DNA of 64,000 bases from Rheum nobile (GCA_027886185.1 WOAB01000568.1:3100001-3164000); one strand, 5' to 3'; shown: positions 22,568 to 32,909, counted from the stretch's first letter. Numbers and translations are program-made. The notes: generated from the sequence alone by a model not told the origin.

Positions 22568-24019
22568 CTACAGATTGTTGATGTCAAACTCATCAGAGTC
22601 AGCGTTACCTGTAGTTGAACTTTCACCGCCAGTCCCAACATCAGTGGAACAAGCACCATCAGTTCCTTCAACAGCAGGGCTTTCCTCAGAAGACTCCACC
22701 GAGTCAGGACTTGGGCTCTGTTCCCCCTGAGGAACCTGAGAAGATTCAGATGATTGAGCACGTTCATCTGTCCCAACGGAGTTGGCGGAGTTGGGGGTTC
22801 TTGGTGTTGATGGGTCATCAGGAGTTTCTTGATTTTGCGGGACCCCATCTTCGACACCGTTTTTCACAAGCTGAAAGCAATCATCTTCAGACGGGCCAGT
22901 GTTTGAGGGAACACTAGCTGATTGTTCCTGCACATTGTTACCAGCCATAACAGATTCATCGAAAACCACATGAATGCTTTCTTCTACCTTTCGAGTTCTC
23001 TTGTGGAATACTTTGTAGGCTTTGTTGTGAAGAGAATATCCTACAAAGGTCCCTTCGTCACTTCTGGGATCAAACTTCCCAAGAGAATCCTTCCCATTGT
23101 TGTGAACGAAGCACTTGCAACCAAATGTGCGCAGATGAGACACGTTAGGCTTTCTTCCCCTTAGAAGTTCAAAGGAGGTCTTGTTCAAGAGAGGACGAAT
23201 GGTTGCCCTGTTCAGGACATAGCAAGCAGCGTTCAAGGCTTCGGCCCGGAAACTCATAGGAAGACCACTTGAGATAAGGAGGGTACGCGTCATGTCTTCT
23301 AGAGTTCTGTTCTTCCTTTCCACAACACCGTTCTACTGCGGAGTTCTTAGAGCAGAGAAGTTGTGATTAATGCCTTTGTTCCTACAGAGGGATAGAAACT
23401 GAGAGTTCTCAAATTCTATCCCATGATCAGTGTGGATGGACCCCAGAGACTGTCCTGTACTTCTTTCAACCGACTTGAGCCAGGATTCAAATTCAGCGAA
23501 CACTTCGTCCTTTGAGGACAGAAAGAGAGTCCATGTGTACCTGGAATAGTCATCAATAATAACAAAGACATAGGCATTCCCCCCACGACTCCTTGTGCGC
23601 ATTGGCCCATAAAGATCCATGTGGATTAGTTCTAGAGGACGAGTAGTACTTACCTCTTTCTTTGACTTGAAGGAAGACCTAATTTGCTTACCTTTGGTGC
23701 AGGCATCACAAACTTTATTTCTCGTTGCTTCGATCTTAGGAAGACCGTTCACCAGTTCTTGTCTATGAAGTTTGGAAAGGAGTTGAAGGCTTGCATGTCC
23801 GAACCGTTTATGCCACAGATCTGTTGTCCCAGCAATGGACGACAGACATAGTTCCTTCTCAGGGATAAAAGCAGGGTCAACTTTGTAGACGTTATTGTCG
23901 CAGATTCCTCTGAGTAGAATTTTCCCTGTACTTATACACTCAACATAACAATCATTAGTAGTAAAGACTACCCTATTTTTTCTTGTTTTGACATAGTTGA
24001 GCCACACTAAAAAGATCAA
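22568..24019 (-). pseudogene. Integrase of the Sirevirus-like element
   Basis: GAG-pre-integrase motif DLWHKRFGHASLQLLSKLHR (zinc-binding H..H..C..C with KVCDACTKGKQ), then the core THMDLYGPMRTRSRGG-like IHMDLYGPMRT, VIIDDYSRYTW, IHTDHGIEFEN and, after a TAG (PQ-stop-NGV, expected Gln), ERKNRTLEDMTRTLL. The C-terminal part has LLRGRKPNVSHLRTFGCKCF, SDEGTFVGYS and KVFHKRTRKVEESIHV, followed by an acidic, Ser/Pro-rich linker to RT. Only one nonsense change divides 480 codons. Remains of protease (FGNKSKGEVCGIGKVRL, 24040-24120) precede it without the catalytic Asp-Ser-Gly. Confidence 0.88.
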
Positions 24020-24121
24020 ACTTGAGATTATTCACAAGTGTTACATTATTCACAGTAATATGGTTAGAAAGCCTTACCTTACCGATACCACAAACTTCTC
24101 CCTTACTCTTGTTTCCAAAGG

Positions 24122-24531
24122 TTATTGAACCTCCGGAGGCTTGTTGAAATACCAGGAACCTTTCCTTGCTTCAGCCTCAGATTCCTGAAGAACGCCTTTT
24201 GATTCATTTGGGTCTTCTATGCCCATCAAACAAACATCCCTTGAATGAGAAGATTCTTCATCATATGAGTCAGAACCACCCCTAGTTGCGACCATTGCTT
24301 GTTCCCCTTCACAAACCGGAGGAAGACCTGCCTTCTTCTTGAAGCAATTTTGGGCAAAATGTCCTTTGTTTTGACAGTGGTAACAAACGACATCCTTCAT
24401 GTCTTTGTTCCCATCGGAGGAACGCGTGATGCCCTTGTTTCGAGACCATATCTTCTTCATTGCTCTAGTGATGAGAGCCATATCTCCATCTCCAATAGTA
24501 TTGCTTGACAACATCTTTCCTGCAAAGTCTT
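24122..24531 (-). pseudogene. Truncated gag with zinc knuckle (Sirevirus-like element)
   Basis: Only the nucleocapsid end remains. CYHCQNKGHFAQNC is a complete CX2CX4HX4C zinc knuckle, flanked by basic residues (MKKIWSRNKG) and an acidic tail. The primer binding site lies only about 25 bases upstream, so the capsid region of Gag is deleted. Translation ends at WYFNKPPEVQ where protease should begin. Confidence 0.8.
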
Positions 24532-24552
24532 TAACGAAAACAATCTAGAGCA

Positions 24553-24570
24553 CCAGGCTCTGATACCAAT
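24553..24570 (-). promoter_or_regulatory. Primer binding site (tRNA-iMet) of the Sirevirus-like element
   Basis: On the minus strand TTGGTATCAGAGCCTGGTG begins right after the 5' LTR. TGGTATCAGAGC is complementary to the 3' end of plant initiator methionine tRNA, the usual primer in this lineage. Confidence 0.9.
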
Positions 24571-25464
24571 TGTTGGATCGTTAGAGTTATGTCTGAGGGA
24601 ACAAATGCTTTGTTCCCACAGAAGGTGCAGCAGAATAATGTAGCAAGAAAGATAAAGTGACGAACTCACGATGTATAATGGAAACCCCAATCAGTCAAAT
24701 AACTAATCAAGGAAAAACCACTACCTTCAAGCTTCTCGCTTGAGAGGATTTTGAAGCGTCTACTTGTCTTATTGATTTCTTGTTCGATTACACTTGTAGC
24801 CTGGACTCCAAACCCTAGACTTCCCACCTAGATTTGAAACTCTCTTCTACAACGGTGAATACGAACTCAACCCTCTAAGACTCACAAACACTTCACTCTT
24901 TTTTTCTTTTCAGTTTAATGCTCCGAGTTCGTACATAGAAATGAATCCCACATTCCTATAAATACAACTCGACTAACACAATCGTAACAAGATAAAAATC
25001 TCTATCTAAACTAGGTAACAAGAAGATATTAAATGATTTGAAGAATATTATCTTAACCGCCTATATTATCTAAGGAAGGAATTCCTAAGATAACATAATC
25101 GGATAAAGATAAAATCTTCTCTCTCCAAATATATTATCTTAGGAAAGATTTCCTAAGATAACGCATTCGGATTCTCTCTCCACATCTTCTCTTCGGCGAG
25201 ATCCTTCCAGCCTAAATCCTTCTTCCTTGACCGCGTGATCTTCAAAGATAATCTTCACGCTGAATATCCTTCACTCCATTCGCAGCTTGATTGATGTTCG
25301 TCATTGATGTTCCTTGAGAGGTAACAAAGCATGTGGAGAAAGCTTTGTTCCCTCTACAATTCTTCGCTGCCAATGGTTTCCTGTGACAACTGTTTTGTTC
25401 CTGAAACACTTAGTTACCAGATTAGTTGAATGTTTGTTACCATCAAAACCTAAGGAATTCAACA
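24571..25464 (-). repeat. 5' LTR (right copy) of the Sirevirus-like element
   Basis: 894 bp, colinear with the copy at 18431 with no gaps and about 16 mismatches by eye. It drives minus-strand transcription into the primer site and gag. The duplication AAATA follows it. Confidence 0.93.
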
Positions 25465-26022
25465 AAATATGATATTATAATAGGTTGTATATATTGCTAG
25501 AAACAACGCTATTATACCTGTTATTACCGTGATGGTATTGGTGTGGATTATTGTGTGAATTTAACTGTGTAGTTAGAACGAGTATTCGTAGGAACGCTAT
25601 ATACCTTGCGAGGTCTAGTCGTTTCTTTATAACTGGTATTAGGAGGATTTTGCCCTAGTACTATCTGGTCATGACTGTACCCTTACTCAGGGTAGGTGCA
25701 CACAGCTGGTGTCGACAATCGGGATTAATTCCCAAGATATCTCTCGTGTCGAGACGATATACCTTAAAAGCTTTAACGTGAATATACGTTTTGTAACTAA
25801 ATAAGATAAGTGCGGTTATGCACATAATTAATGAACCTTCGGGTGAGAAGTACAACTTGGAACCCGCCTGGACTTCGGTTAGAGTAAGTCCTCTTTCCAA
25901 TCTGGATTCGCATTGCGCGGTGAAGTTGGTCGTTGACCCAAATGATCAAGTCGTTTTAAACGCTTGTGTGAAAACTATAACGTTTTCAAACACTTTTCAT
26001 ACTTTCCGAAAGACTCAATCTC
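25465..26022 (+). repeat. 3' LTR of gypsy 2, part 2
   Basis: It resumes after the copia duplication with TGATATTATAATAGG, matching the complete Tekay-like LTR at 37140, and runs to CTCAATCTC, where the next LTR inserted. It includes the conserved GGAACGCTA..TAGTCGTTTC stem (about 25590-25626). Confidence 0.92.
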
Positions 26023-26273
26023 TGTGATACCCCGTATTTCTGTAAGGATATTTTGGAGTTCTGGGATTATTCCCGAAAGCCTGTTTGGTACGTCGGATTA
26101 ATTTCGGAGACAGAAAGACATTCTGTAATGTTCTCAATCTCTGTAATATTTTTCTCAGTGAAATAATATACAGTCGACGTACTTTGGGACTTAATACTCG
26201 TTCGTGTACGATTATTTTTATCCCGGGCTAAGCCAAACTTATCCAAAAGCTAATCGAATAAGAGTTGACTTGG

Positions 26274-26448
26274 CGGCGACCGCTGCCACATGGCGGCGAC
26301 CGCTGCAAGTCAACTCATCGGCACCTTCGTCTCGCCTTCCTCCTCGCCAGGTGGCCTAGGAAAACGGCGACCGCTGCCCAAAAGCGGCGACCGCCGCTTC
26401 AGCAATCCAACCGCGGCGACCAAGGCGGCGACCAGGCGGCGACCGCCG
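26274..26448. repeat. G-form near-palindrome array upstream of the TATA-like box
   Basis: CGGCGACCGCTG at 26274, 26294 and 26365, and perfect CGGCGACCGCCG at 26385 and 26437, with a further partial copy near 26413. The GCTG variants have lost one arm pair. Confidence 0.85.
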
Positions 26449-26804
26449 CACCTGTGCAGGCGTAGCCTCGCCAACTGCCGGCGATCGAAGCGTCGCTCCG
26501 ATCTTGGCCCTCCACGTGGTTTTGCTGGCCAATCTTATCCCCTTTGATGTTGGGGATATTTAAGGAGTGGTTTGGGAGCAGATTGGAGCACAGAAACAAG
26601 CTCAAATCTCTCAAATTCACCTCGCCGGAAAACAGAGCTCTCACCGGAAAGTTTGAAGCCGATCGTCGGAGCTCGTTTTGGTGTCGTTCCAGTTGCAAAG
26701 GAGAAGCTTTGGAGGCCCTTAGAAGCTTAGAATCCAAAGCAAGGCAAAGGCGAACCAAATCGATCGACATTGGTCTGTTCTCGTAAAATTTCTGATGTTC
26801 GTAG

Positions 26805-26880
26805 CGGCGCCCGCCGCCACGAACACCGGCGACCGCCGTGAGGCTGGCGACGCCCGCCGTAAGGCAGGCGGCGACCGCCG
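26805..26880. repeat. G-form near-palindrome array downstream of the TATA-like box
   Basis: CGGCGCCCGCCG at 26805, CGGCGACCGCCG at 26827 and 26869, and an altered copy (GGCGACGCCCGCCG) near 26846. Confidence 0.85.
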
Positions 26881-28028
26881 CCCTTCAGTTGTTGCATTGT
26901 TGTGGCTTTGGCTTCTGTAGCCTTTGATCGGACGTCGTTCCTTTCGATTTCTTTCGTTCGTGCTCGTCTTTGTCGAATCTAACTTAGGGTTTCTTTATGG
27001 GTCGATTCAAAGGAATCTGTGTGCCAGATATGTCCCTGTGTCGAGCCCGGAAACTCGTCGTTAGGCTTCGTTCAAACTCTGCGGATTAAGGCAAGTGGCA
27101 GTTCGCTCTTGCTCATCGTTCCATATTTACATTAATTATCAGTAGTTTATCTGAGTAATTAATTTGGAATGATTATTATGTTTGCATGGAATGGTTTTGT
27201 AAACTGTTTTGGAAAACTAAAAGATGATATTATAATAGGTTGTATATCTGTTAGAACAACGCTATTATTTATGTTCGCCTTGAGAGCATTTATGTGGATT
27301 TATCCCGAACTATTGTTGTGCTAGAACTGTTTAGTTAGCACTAGTGGTTAGGAACGCTATGTACCTTGTGGGGGTTTAGCTGTTTCTTTATAACTGGTAC
27401 TTGGTGGATTTTCCCCAGTACTTTCTCTTTGGTCATGACCATACCCTTACTCGGGGTTGGCGCACTTCGCTAGTGCCAAATCTTCTAAGGTTCATCCCTT
27501 CTATATCTCTTGTGGGGAGGTCTGATATCTCTTGCGGGGAGATCTGATATCTCTTGGGTGGAGATTTAAAAGCTTATAACGTAATGCTCGTTTTGGAATT
27601 TAATAAGATAAAGTGCCCGAGTGCACATAATTAATATACCTTTGGCGAGTAGTGCAGCTAAGTAAATAGTGCAACTAGGAAAACTCGTCTCGACTTTTGA
27701 TCAGATTACGTTCTCTTTTCAATCTGGATTCGCTGTAAGCGGTGAGGTTGGTCGTGAACCGAAACATCTAAGTCAACTTTTAAATCACTGATGTCTGATT
27801 CTTTAAACGTTCCAGATTTGTCATATTTCCTTAAGACTCACTTCCGTTGGAGTCTTCTTTCGAGTCGATTTCTGTGAAGATTCAGTTTTTCAGAATCTTC
27901 TCTTGTGCATACCTCTTGTTGTTATTCAGTAGAAGTATGAAGGTTGATTATCGTTATCGGTTATTATTCGAGAAACGATGAGTCTAACCTAATACAACTA
28001 CTTCGAACCTTCTGCTTTGTTCCCTTGC

Positions 28029-28099
28029 TAGTCTATTCAGTAGACTAACCCACGAACATTGTTCTCTGCATGTGGGCTGGTGTCATCCGTTCGATTCGG
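28029..28099 (+). promoter_or_regulatory. Three-stem cassette, solo LTR 26023 copy
   Basis: Stem 1 is TAGTCTA/TAGACTA (28029-28047). Stem 2 is CCCAC (28049-28053) with GTGGG (28072-28076). Stem 3 is CCG/CGG (28087-28099). Relative to the gypsy 2 version, stem 2 has changed on both sides. It lies about 410 bp before the LTR end, so it would be in the R/U5 part of the RNA leader. Confidence 0.6.
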
Positions 28100-28514
28100 C
28101 ACATCAGATAGAGCGAAGATATGAGGAGACTAGAATGACTATGAAGACGACGGTGATTTTTGATGTTTTAATAATTATCTTTTAATCAGGTTGAGATCCT
28201 TGGACAGGTGATCATTTCGATCACAACCCTTTTTGTAATATTTCAAGAAAGACTTTCGATGTAACTTATTTACTCTGTTATATATTTAAAAGACTTCCGC
28301 TGTACTATGTTTAAACTCTGTATTTGTCCTATTCGGGATTGGGATGTAATCTCGGGACTCATGTTTTATATGAATAATATTATGATTTTGTATCATTGTA
28401 TTTCATGATTTGTATTCAAACGGTAAAGCCTGAGGTGACTTTGGTGAGGAATATCGGAGTCATTGGCGGTAATACCTTTCCATTTGGGTTCAGATTTGGG
28501 GGTGTTACAATCTC

Positions 28515-29138
28515 TTGGAGTCATCTCTTCATACGTTTCCCATAAGATTCAATCTTTTGGAGTCTTCTCTTGTTCATACTTGTTCGTACCTTTCTGTAGA
28601 AGTGTTGAGGTTCACTATCGTCATCGGCTTTCACTCGAGAAGCGATGGGTGTACCCTAATACGACTACCTAGAACATTTTCTGTTTTACCCTTGCGTAGT
28701 CTTTCATTAGACTAACCAACCAGTTATTTTCCTTTGCATGGTTGGCTGGTGCCATCCGTCTCATACGGCACATCAGGTAATCGTCCATTTCCATGAAGGC
28801 CAGAATACGATGATGAGGGCAGATGTTGTTTTAAAGAGTTTTCCAAGGTTGAAAATCCTAGGCGTGAGATCGCTCAGATCAAGACCCTTCGTGGCGTTTA
28901 TTTATTAACTTTCAAGACTTCCGCTGTATTGAAACAATTCTGTATTTGATTGTATTTGGTGTTGACAGTTGTAAAACCGTGACTTTGGTTTAAATAATAT
29001 TTGGGAATTTTTATGATATTTAATATAGTTTCTATTATTATATGGTTGTTATAAATGATTTAGCATTGGGTGACCCCAGATGTGAAATCTAAGATCACTG
29101 GCGATAATACTTTCAAGGGAATATTTGGGGGTATTACA
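28515..29138 (+). repeat. 3' LTR of gypsy 2, part 3 (end)
   Basis: Continues TTGGAGTCATCTCTTCATACG after the solo LTR duplication and ends GGGGGTATTACA. It carries the three-stem cassette. The flank AAAAT differs by one base from the left flank AATAT. Confidence 0.9.
28697..28768 (+). promoter_or_regulatory. Three-stem cassette, gypsy 2 copy
   Basis: Stem 1 is TAGTCT/AGACTA (28697-28714), stem 2 CCAACC (28716-28721) with GGTTGG (28740-28745), stem 3 CCGT/ACGG (28756-28768). Confidence 0.6.
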
Positions 29139-30230
29139 AAAATTTTCCTAATAAAATTAGTACCTTGCACTCTAGCACTTTAATAATGCACTATAACATA
29201 CTACTCATACACTTTAATATATTTACATATGTACTTAATTTTAGATTACTAAACATGCACTTTAATATACTTATACATGCATGCACTTAACGTGGAATAT
29301 TGAGCATCCACTTTAACATAATTATATATGCACTTTTTAGCATATTAAGTATGTACTTTAACATGATAAATATGCACTTTAACATACTAACATATGCACT
29401 TTTAATATAATAAACATGCACTAGCTAAAATATGCACTTTTAATATACATATTAAACATGCACATTTAGGCCTTGTTTGGCAATCTCTTTATCAAGATTT
29501 TATTTCAAAAAAGTACTTTTTTTACCCCTTTCACCATTCCCCATAACACCTAAATTTCAAAAACTACTTTTCTAAAAAAAAGTACTTTTTAACCAAAAAA
29601 GTCTTTATAAATACCTCCACCAAACAAACTCTTATATATTACAGCATGTACTTTATCATATTAAAGATGCACTCTATGTGAGCATTAAAAATGTGCTTAT
29701 ATATGCACTTTGAATTCATTATAAATGTCTTTTTGGTGCTTATTTATATACAATAATTTCTTTAAAACAAATTAATTTCTAGAAGAACAAAACTGAATTT
29801 TTTTTTTCAAAAAAATATATTATGTGAGCATGCACTTTATACGAAAAAATTATGTGAGCATGCACTTTAAAAGAAAAAAAAATCTGAAAAAAAAATGAAT
29901 TAATTTTTTAAAACAAATTAATTTTCGGGAAAAAAAAATTGATTTTTTAAAACAAATTAATTTTCGGGAAAAAAAAAATTGATTTTTTTTTAAATATTAT
30001 AAAAATAATTTTTGAATTTTTTTTAAATATTATAAAAATAATAATATTTATAATTTTGTCACTCCAATCTTATCCATCCATCTCTTAGATCTTATGGCCC
30101 TATTTACTCCTCACTTTACACCGTAAGATCATTATGCACTTGAACCCTACTCTATATACAATTAACATAATTGTTCTTACAACATAATTGTAGATGAATT
30201 ACAAATGCATAATTTTGAAAATTGAAATAT
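29139..30230. repeat. Right arm of the AT-rich inverted repeat, with dispersed TGCACTTTA motifs
   Basis: From 29150 to 29890 variants of ATGCACTTTAA recur about 17 times at irregular spacing of 15-60 bp. From about 29890 to 30230 the sequence matches 12640-13046 in reverse complement (TTTGTCACTCCA, CCTATTTACTCCTC). No coding sequence is present. The motif array is interrupted by a small MITE-like unit. Confidence 0.5.
29473..29627. mobile_element. Candidate 155-bp MITE with TTGTTTGG/CCAAACAA ends
   Basis: Perfect 8-bp terminal inverted repeats surround an AT-rich body that holds two copies of AAAAAGTACTTTTT. It breaks the TGCACTTTA motif array. A target duplication was not clear, so this remains a candidate. 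Confidence 0.45.
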
Positions 30231-30262
30231 AAAAATGATTGTCATAAAAGAGTTGCAAATAA

Positions 30263-30465
30263 ACATAGAGAAATTTGCGGCAAATCACCCGTTATATACG
30301 CGTTTTTGCGGCAAACCACCCGTTCTATTCGAAATTTTTTAACCACCCTTAACTTACATTCCGTTAGCAAATCGCCACCCATGGGCTTCCACCGTCCAAA
30401 TTTCCGTCAAAATGAGTGCAATTTGGAACCATCGTAACATAGAGAAATTTGCGGCGAATCACCCG
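30263..30465. repeat. 29-bp direct repeats 174 bp apart
   Basis: ACATAGAGAAATTTGCGGC followed by (A/G)AATCACCCG occurs at 30263-30291 and 30437-30465. A third partial GCGGCAAACCACCCG lies near 30308. The DNA between them holds short LINE-like text (AIWNHRN) that is also found at 30625-30650, so a small rearrangement has copied part of a LINE. Confidence 0.5.
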
Positions 30466-31383
30466 ATATCATCATTTTTTTTCGAATGCCCATATACCCA
30501 ACAACTGGTCTCTAATCTCCAAAATCGTCTCCACGCAACATTTTCCATCCAATCCACATCAGACTTCCTAACAAATATTCACTACTTCATAACATCGAAT
30601 TCGTCCCCTAAACATGCTCTTCCTCTGGTGGGCCATTTGGAACCATCGTAACTCAATAATTTTCGGTAGAAAAATAGTAACCATAATCTTCTACCTTCTG
30701 ACCAAGCTTATTTTCAATTCCATTACTAGTACACTTCGACTCTAAGTTCCACATCTACTTACAAACCTTCAACGCATTAGAACTCGTAGAACTAATAGGA
30801 TTTGGACAAAGTCTCCTCTTGGCTTGACAAAGTTAAATTTTGATGGGTCCAAAAAGCATAACCATTCCTCGCACATTGGCTACATAATTCGCAACTCTAA
30901 TGGAAAGATTATGTCCATTTCCCGAGACTGAATTCCAAATACCACCGTCTTACAAACAGAGGCTTTTGCGGCTTTGTTTGGAATTCGCAAAGCTCTTAAT
31001 TTTAATATTAAAAATTTGGTTATAGAATGCGATAATTTAACTCTTATAAATTCAATTCATGGAACTTGAAAGATACCGTGAGAAATCCACCCCATTATTC
31101 TTGACATTTTACTTTACTTTCTTTCTCTGATTGTATACAAGTACACCATTGTTTTAGGGAAGCAAACCATACAACATATTTTTTAGCTACTTACTTCAAT
31201 TGACATTGTCCGGTTGAAACGCATCCTCTCCTCTACTACTCCTTCGAAGAAAGCACTTCATACTTTTCATTATGAATTTTATTGTTTGAACTCAATCTAT
31301 GATAACTTCTAAAGATTTTCTATTGAATAGGATTCTCATCCTATTATTGAATAGGCCCTATTGTTAACCTTGTATCAAAAAAA
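30466..31383 (+). pseudogene. LINE relic: zinc domain and RNase H
   Basis: Decayed 3' end of an L1-type ORF2. FFFECPYTQQLVSNL (30478-30520) is the zinc-domain region, WWAIWNHRNSIIFG (about 30625-30665) its conserved tail, and LTKLNFDGSKKHNHSSHIGYIIRNSNGK (30825-30905) begins the RNase H, followed by TEAFAAF and LVIECDNLTLINSIHG. Several stops interrupt it. It ends at an A run (31377-31383). It is more diverged than the other two LINEs in the window. Confidence 0.7.
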
Positions 31384-31774
31384 TTACTGAGCAAGAAGCA
31401 ATATAAATAGCCTTATCAATTTCATGTAGTACGTAAGATTACAAGTATAGAATGCAGGTTTTGTTTTAAGTTGATTACAGATTATACAATTTAGACGGCT
31501 GAGTTTAAATCGAGTAGCGGAAAGGAGAGAGATCTAACACGTAGGTTTATCGACCAGATTTGCCTTGAGAAGCTACAGTAGAATTAGTTATTCAAGAAAT
31601 GGTTTGAAAATGCAAGTCATCCTCAACTGCCATTTATTCAACCATGCATCTCTTCTAGTACTAGGCCGGCTGAGAAGAAAGATAACTTACGTACGTATCC
31701 TCCCGCATTGATAAAGGCACAGGCATGTTCCTATGAATCTTAGGATGCCCTGGTGTGAACAGAATATGGAGCGC
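31384..31774. other. Intergenic or 3' UTR of the GT17 gene
   Basis: No open frame of note. On the minus strand this is downstream of the glycosyltransferase stop and contains a plausible AATAAA at 31633-31638. Confidence 0.5.
31633..31638 (-). terminator. Candidate poly(A) signal of the GT17 gene
   Basis: AATAAA on the minus strand about 140 nt beyond the stop codon, a normal 3' UTR distance in plants. Confidence 0.4.
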
Positions 31775-32854
31775 CTACTCGGGATCTCGCAAACAGCCAC
31801 CCGGGAGAAGAAACTTGTACTTGGCTGCATTCTGTATCAAGTAGGCAGGGAGGTTGACAGCGGAGGAAGAAGTAGGGATGGAGCCCATCTTCCTGATCAG
31901 CTCCTGGAAGCTGTACTCCTCCGGGAGCATGTCAAACAGATCCTCCCCGCTACAAATATGCGCTTGGATCCTCGCGTAGTCCAAGAACTCCCGCCTCCGA
32001 ACCCTGTCGGCATGGCTGTACGCCGTCATCTTGAACACGAAATCCCTCAGGGTACGGAAGCAGAAGCTGCAGTGCCAACCCGCGTCCGAGAGGATCACGT
32101 CGCTCTGCCTTGAGTGCCTGTACCGCGTCTGCTGTCCGAACACATGGGCCGTGGCTCTCCAGCTGCTGTAGTCCACCGGGAACTCGAATGAGTACATGTA
32201 GTGCTTCAGCTCCAGATGTAGCACCGGCGGGATCCCATCACACCATTGGAGCAGCCTCACCGTATGCGGGCTCGGGATCTCATCCGTGTCCGACATGAGG
32301 ACGAGGTCTCCCGGGGACACCCCGGCACGGCGTAGCAACGCGTTCATCGCTACACGTTGAGAAGATTCTAGCTGGAACGGGTCGTCCTCTTTCGAGCCAG
32401 GGAAGAGACCGTGGACGATCTTCTGCTCGGAAAAGGCAAACCTCTTCCTGTTGGTGGAGAAGTAAAGAGGTTTAGGGATACCGGTGAAGGTCGTGTTTGA
32501 CTCCAGGATCACGAACTTGGTGACCAAGGGGTCTAACTCGTGCCACCGAATGTCGAGCAGCTCGAGCTCGTTGCTGAAGATGATTGCATCGAAGACCCTT
32601 CGTGGGCGGGACAGGACCGACCATCCGTGCAGGCTACATAGGTGATCCATGGACACATTCTCGGCATAGTAGTGTGGTATGTGGATGAATGGAGGCGGGG
32701 GATTATCCCACAAAGGTCGGAAGAAGTAGGTGATTTTCTGGTAGTGGGTAAAGAGCTCAACCATAACACTGGGCACCAGAATCAAGAGAATGATGAAGAT
32801 GAACTTGGGTGGGACTCGTCGGGAGGTGAGACGCGAAACAGGTCGAGGGGCCAT
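31775..32854 (-). CDS. Glycosyltransferase family 17 protein (beta-1,4-N-acetylglucosaminyltransferase III-like)
   Basis: This is an intact 359-residue type II membrane protein: a short cytoplasmic N-terminus, one membrane anchor (about residues 18-35, FIFIILLILVPSVMVELF), then a lumenal catalytic domain. Family 17 features are clear: FFRPLWDNPP, HIPHYYAENVSM, LCSLHGW, RRVFDAIIFSNELELLDIRW, FVILESNTTFTG, the acidic metal-site candidate LVLMSDTDEIPS (residues 185-195), VLHLELKHYMYSFE, GWHCSFCFR, DLFDMLPEEY and LPAYLIQNAAKYKFLLPGGC. The animal relative adds bisecting GlcNAc to N-glycans in the Golgi; the plant members' substrate is not settled to my knowledge. The start is the first Met after an in-frame TAG, and length is close to the plant family norm without its longest N-terminal extensions. 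Single coding exon. It is the only intact host gene in the window. Two N-glycosylation sequons are visible (N66, N120). Confidence 0.95.
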   Translation of the reverse strand: MAPRPVSRLTSRRVPPKFIFIILLILVPSVMVELFTHYQKITYFFRPLWDNPPPPFIHIPHYYAENVSMDHLCSLHGWSVLSRPRRVFDAIIFSNELELLDIRWHELDPLVTKFVILESNTTFTGIPKPLYFSTNRKRFAFSEQKIVHGLFPGSKEDDPFQLESSQRVAMNALLRRAGVSPGDLVLMSDTDEIPSPHTVRLLQWCDGIPPVLHLELKHYMYSFEFPVDYSSWRATAHVFGQQTRYRHSRQSDVILSDAGWHCSFCFRTLRDFVFKMTAYSHADRVRRREFLDYARIQAHICSGEDLFDMLPEEYSFQELIRKMGSIPTSSSAVNLPAYLIQNAAKYKFLLPGGCLRDPE

Positions 32855-32909
32855 GGTTGTACAGGCAGCACGTTGAACCAGGGCGGGAAAGCACGTGACA
32901 TTTCCGTGC

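Larger units (their letters stand above)
18431..25464 (-). mobile_element. Sirevirus-like Ty1/copia element inside the gypsy 2 LTR
   Basis: A 7,034-bp element with two 894-bp LTRs (TGTTGGATCG..TTCAACA) and the target duplication AAATA (18426-18430 and 25465-25469). Coding runs on the minus strand. By eye the LTRs differ at about 16 positions, so the insertion is fairly young and postdates gypsy 2. RT/RNase H wording (GLQVSQ, YRGIIGSLLYLTASRPDIMYSV, SVALSTAEAEYIA), a long 3' spacer and five polypurine tracts fit the Sirevirus (SIRE/Maximus) lineage. Gag is truncated and the protease site is missing, so the copy is defective and must have depended on others or decayed after insertion. Confidence 0.9.
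26023..28509 (+). mobile_element. Solo LTR, Tekay-type subfamily TGTGATACCCC (first copy)
   Basis: 2,487 bp from TGTGATACCCCG to GGGGGTGTTACA, flanked by ATCTC at 26018-26022 and 28510-28514. No internal coding sequence is present. It shares terminal bases, the GGCAAGTGGC..CTCTTGC hairpin, the AATCTAAC-TAGGGTTTC block and the three-stem cassette with the other Tekay-type LTRs. A TATTTAAGG box lies near 26558. G-form near-palindromes flank that box on both sides. It sits in the gypsy 2 3' LTR, so it is younger than gypsy 2; its age relative to the copia element is unknown. Confidence 0.93.
13047..29138 (+). mobile_element. Tekay/Del-like Ty3/gypsy element (gypsy 2), carrying nested insertions
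   Basis: A chromovirus with LTRs beginning TGTAATAACCCC and ending GGTATTACA. The 5' LTR is cut at about 14068 and joined directly to protease, so the rest of the 5' LTR, the primer site, gag and the start of protease are deleted. Pol and the polypurine tract are present. The 3' LTR is in three pieces because a copia element and a solo LTR inserted into it. Without these insertions the element is about 6.5 kb. Outer flanks are AATAT (13042-13046) and AAAAT (29139-29143), possibly one mutated 5-bp duplication. The Tekay assignment rests on RT and chromodomain resemblance. Confidence 0.85.

Noticed and set aside
31775..32854. GT17 gene as a pseudogene or captured fragment
   Set aside because: Full-length open frame with all family motifs, membrane anchor and acidic DTDE site; no stop or frameshift.
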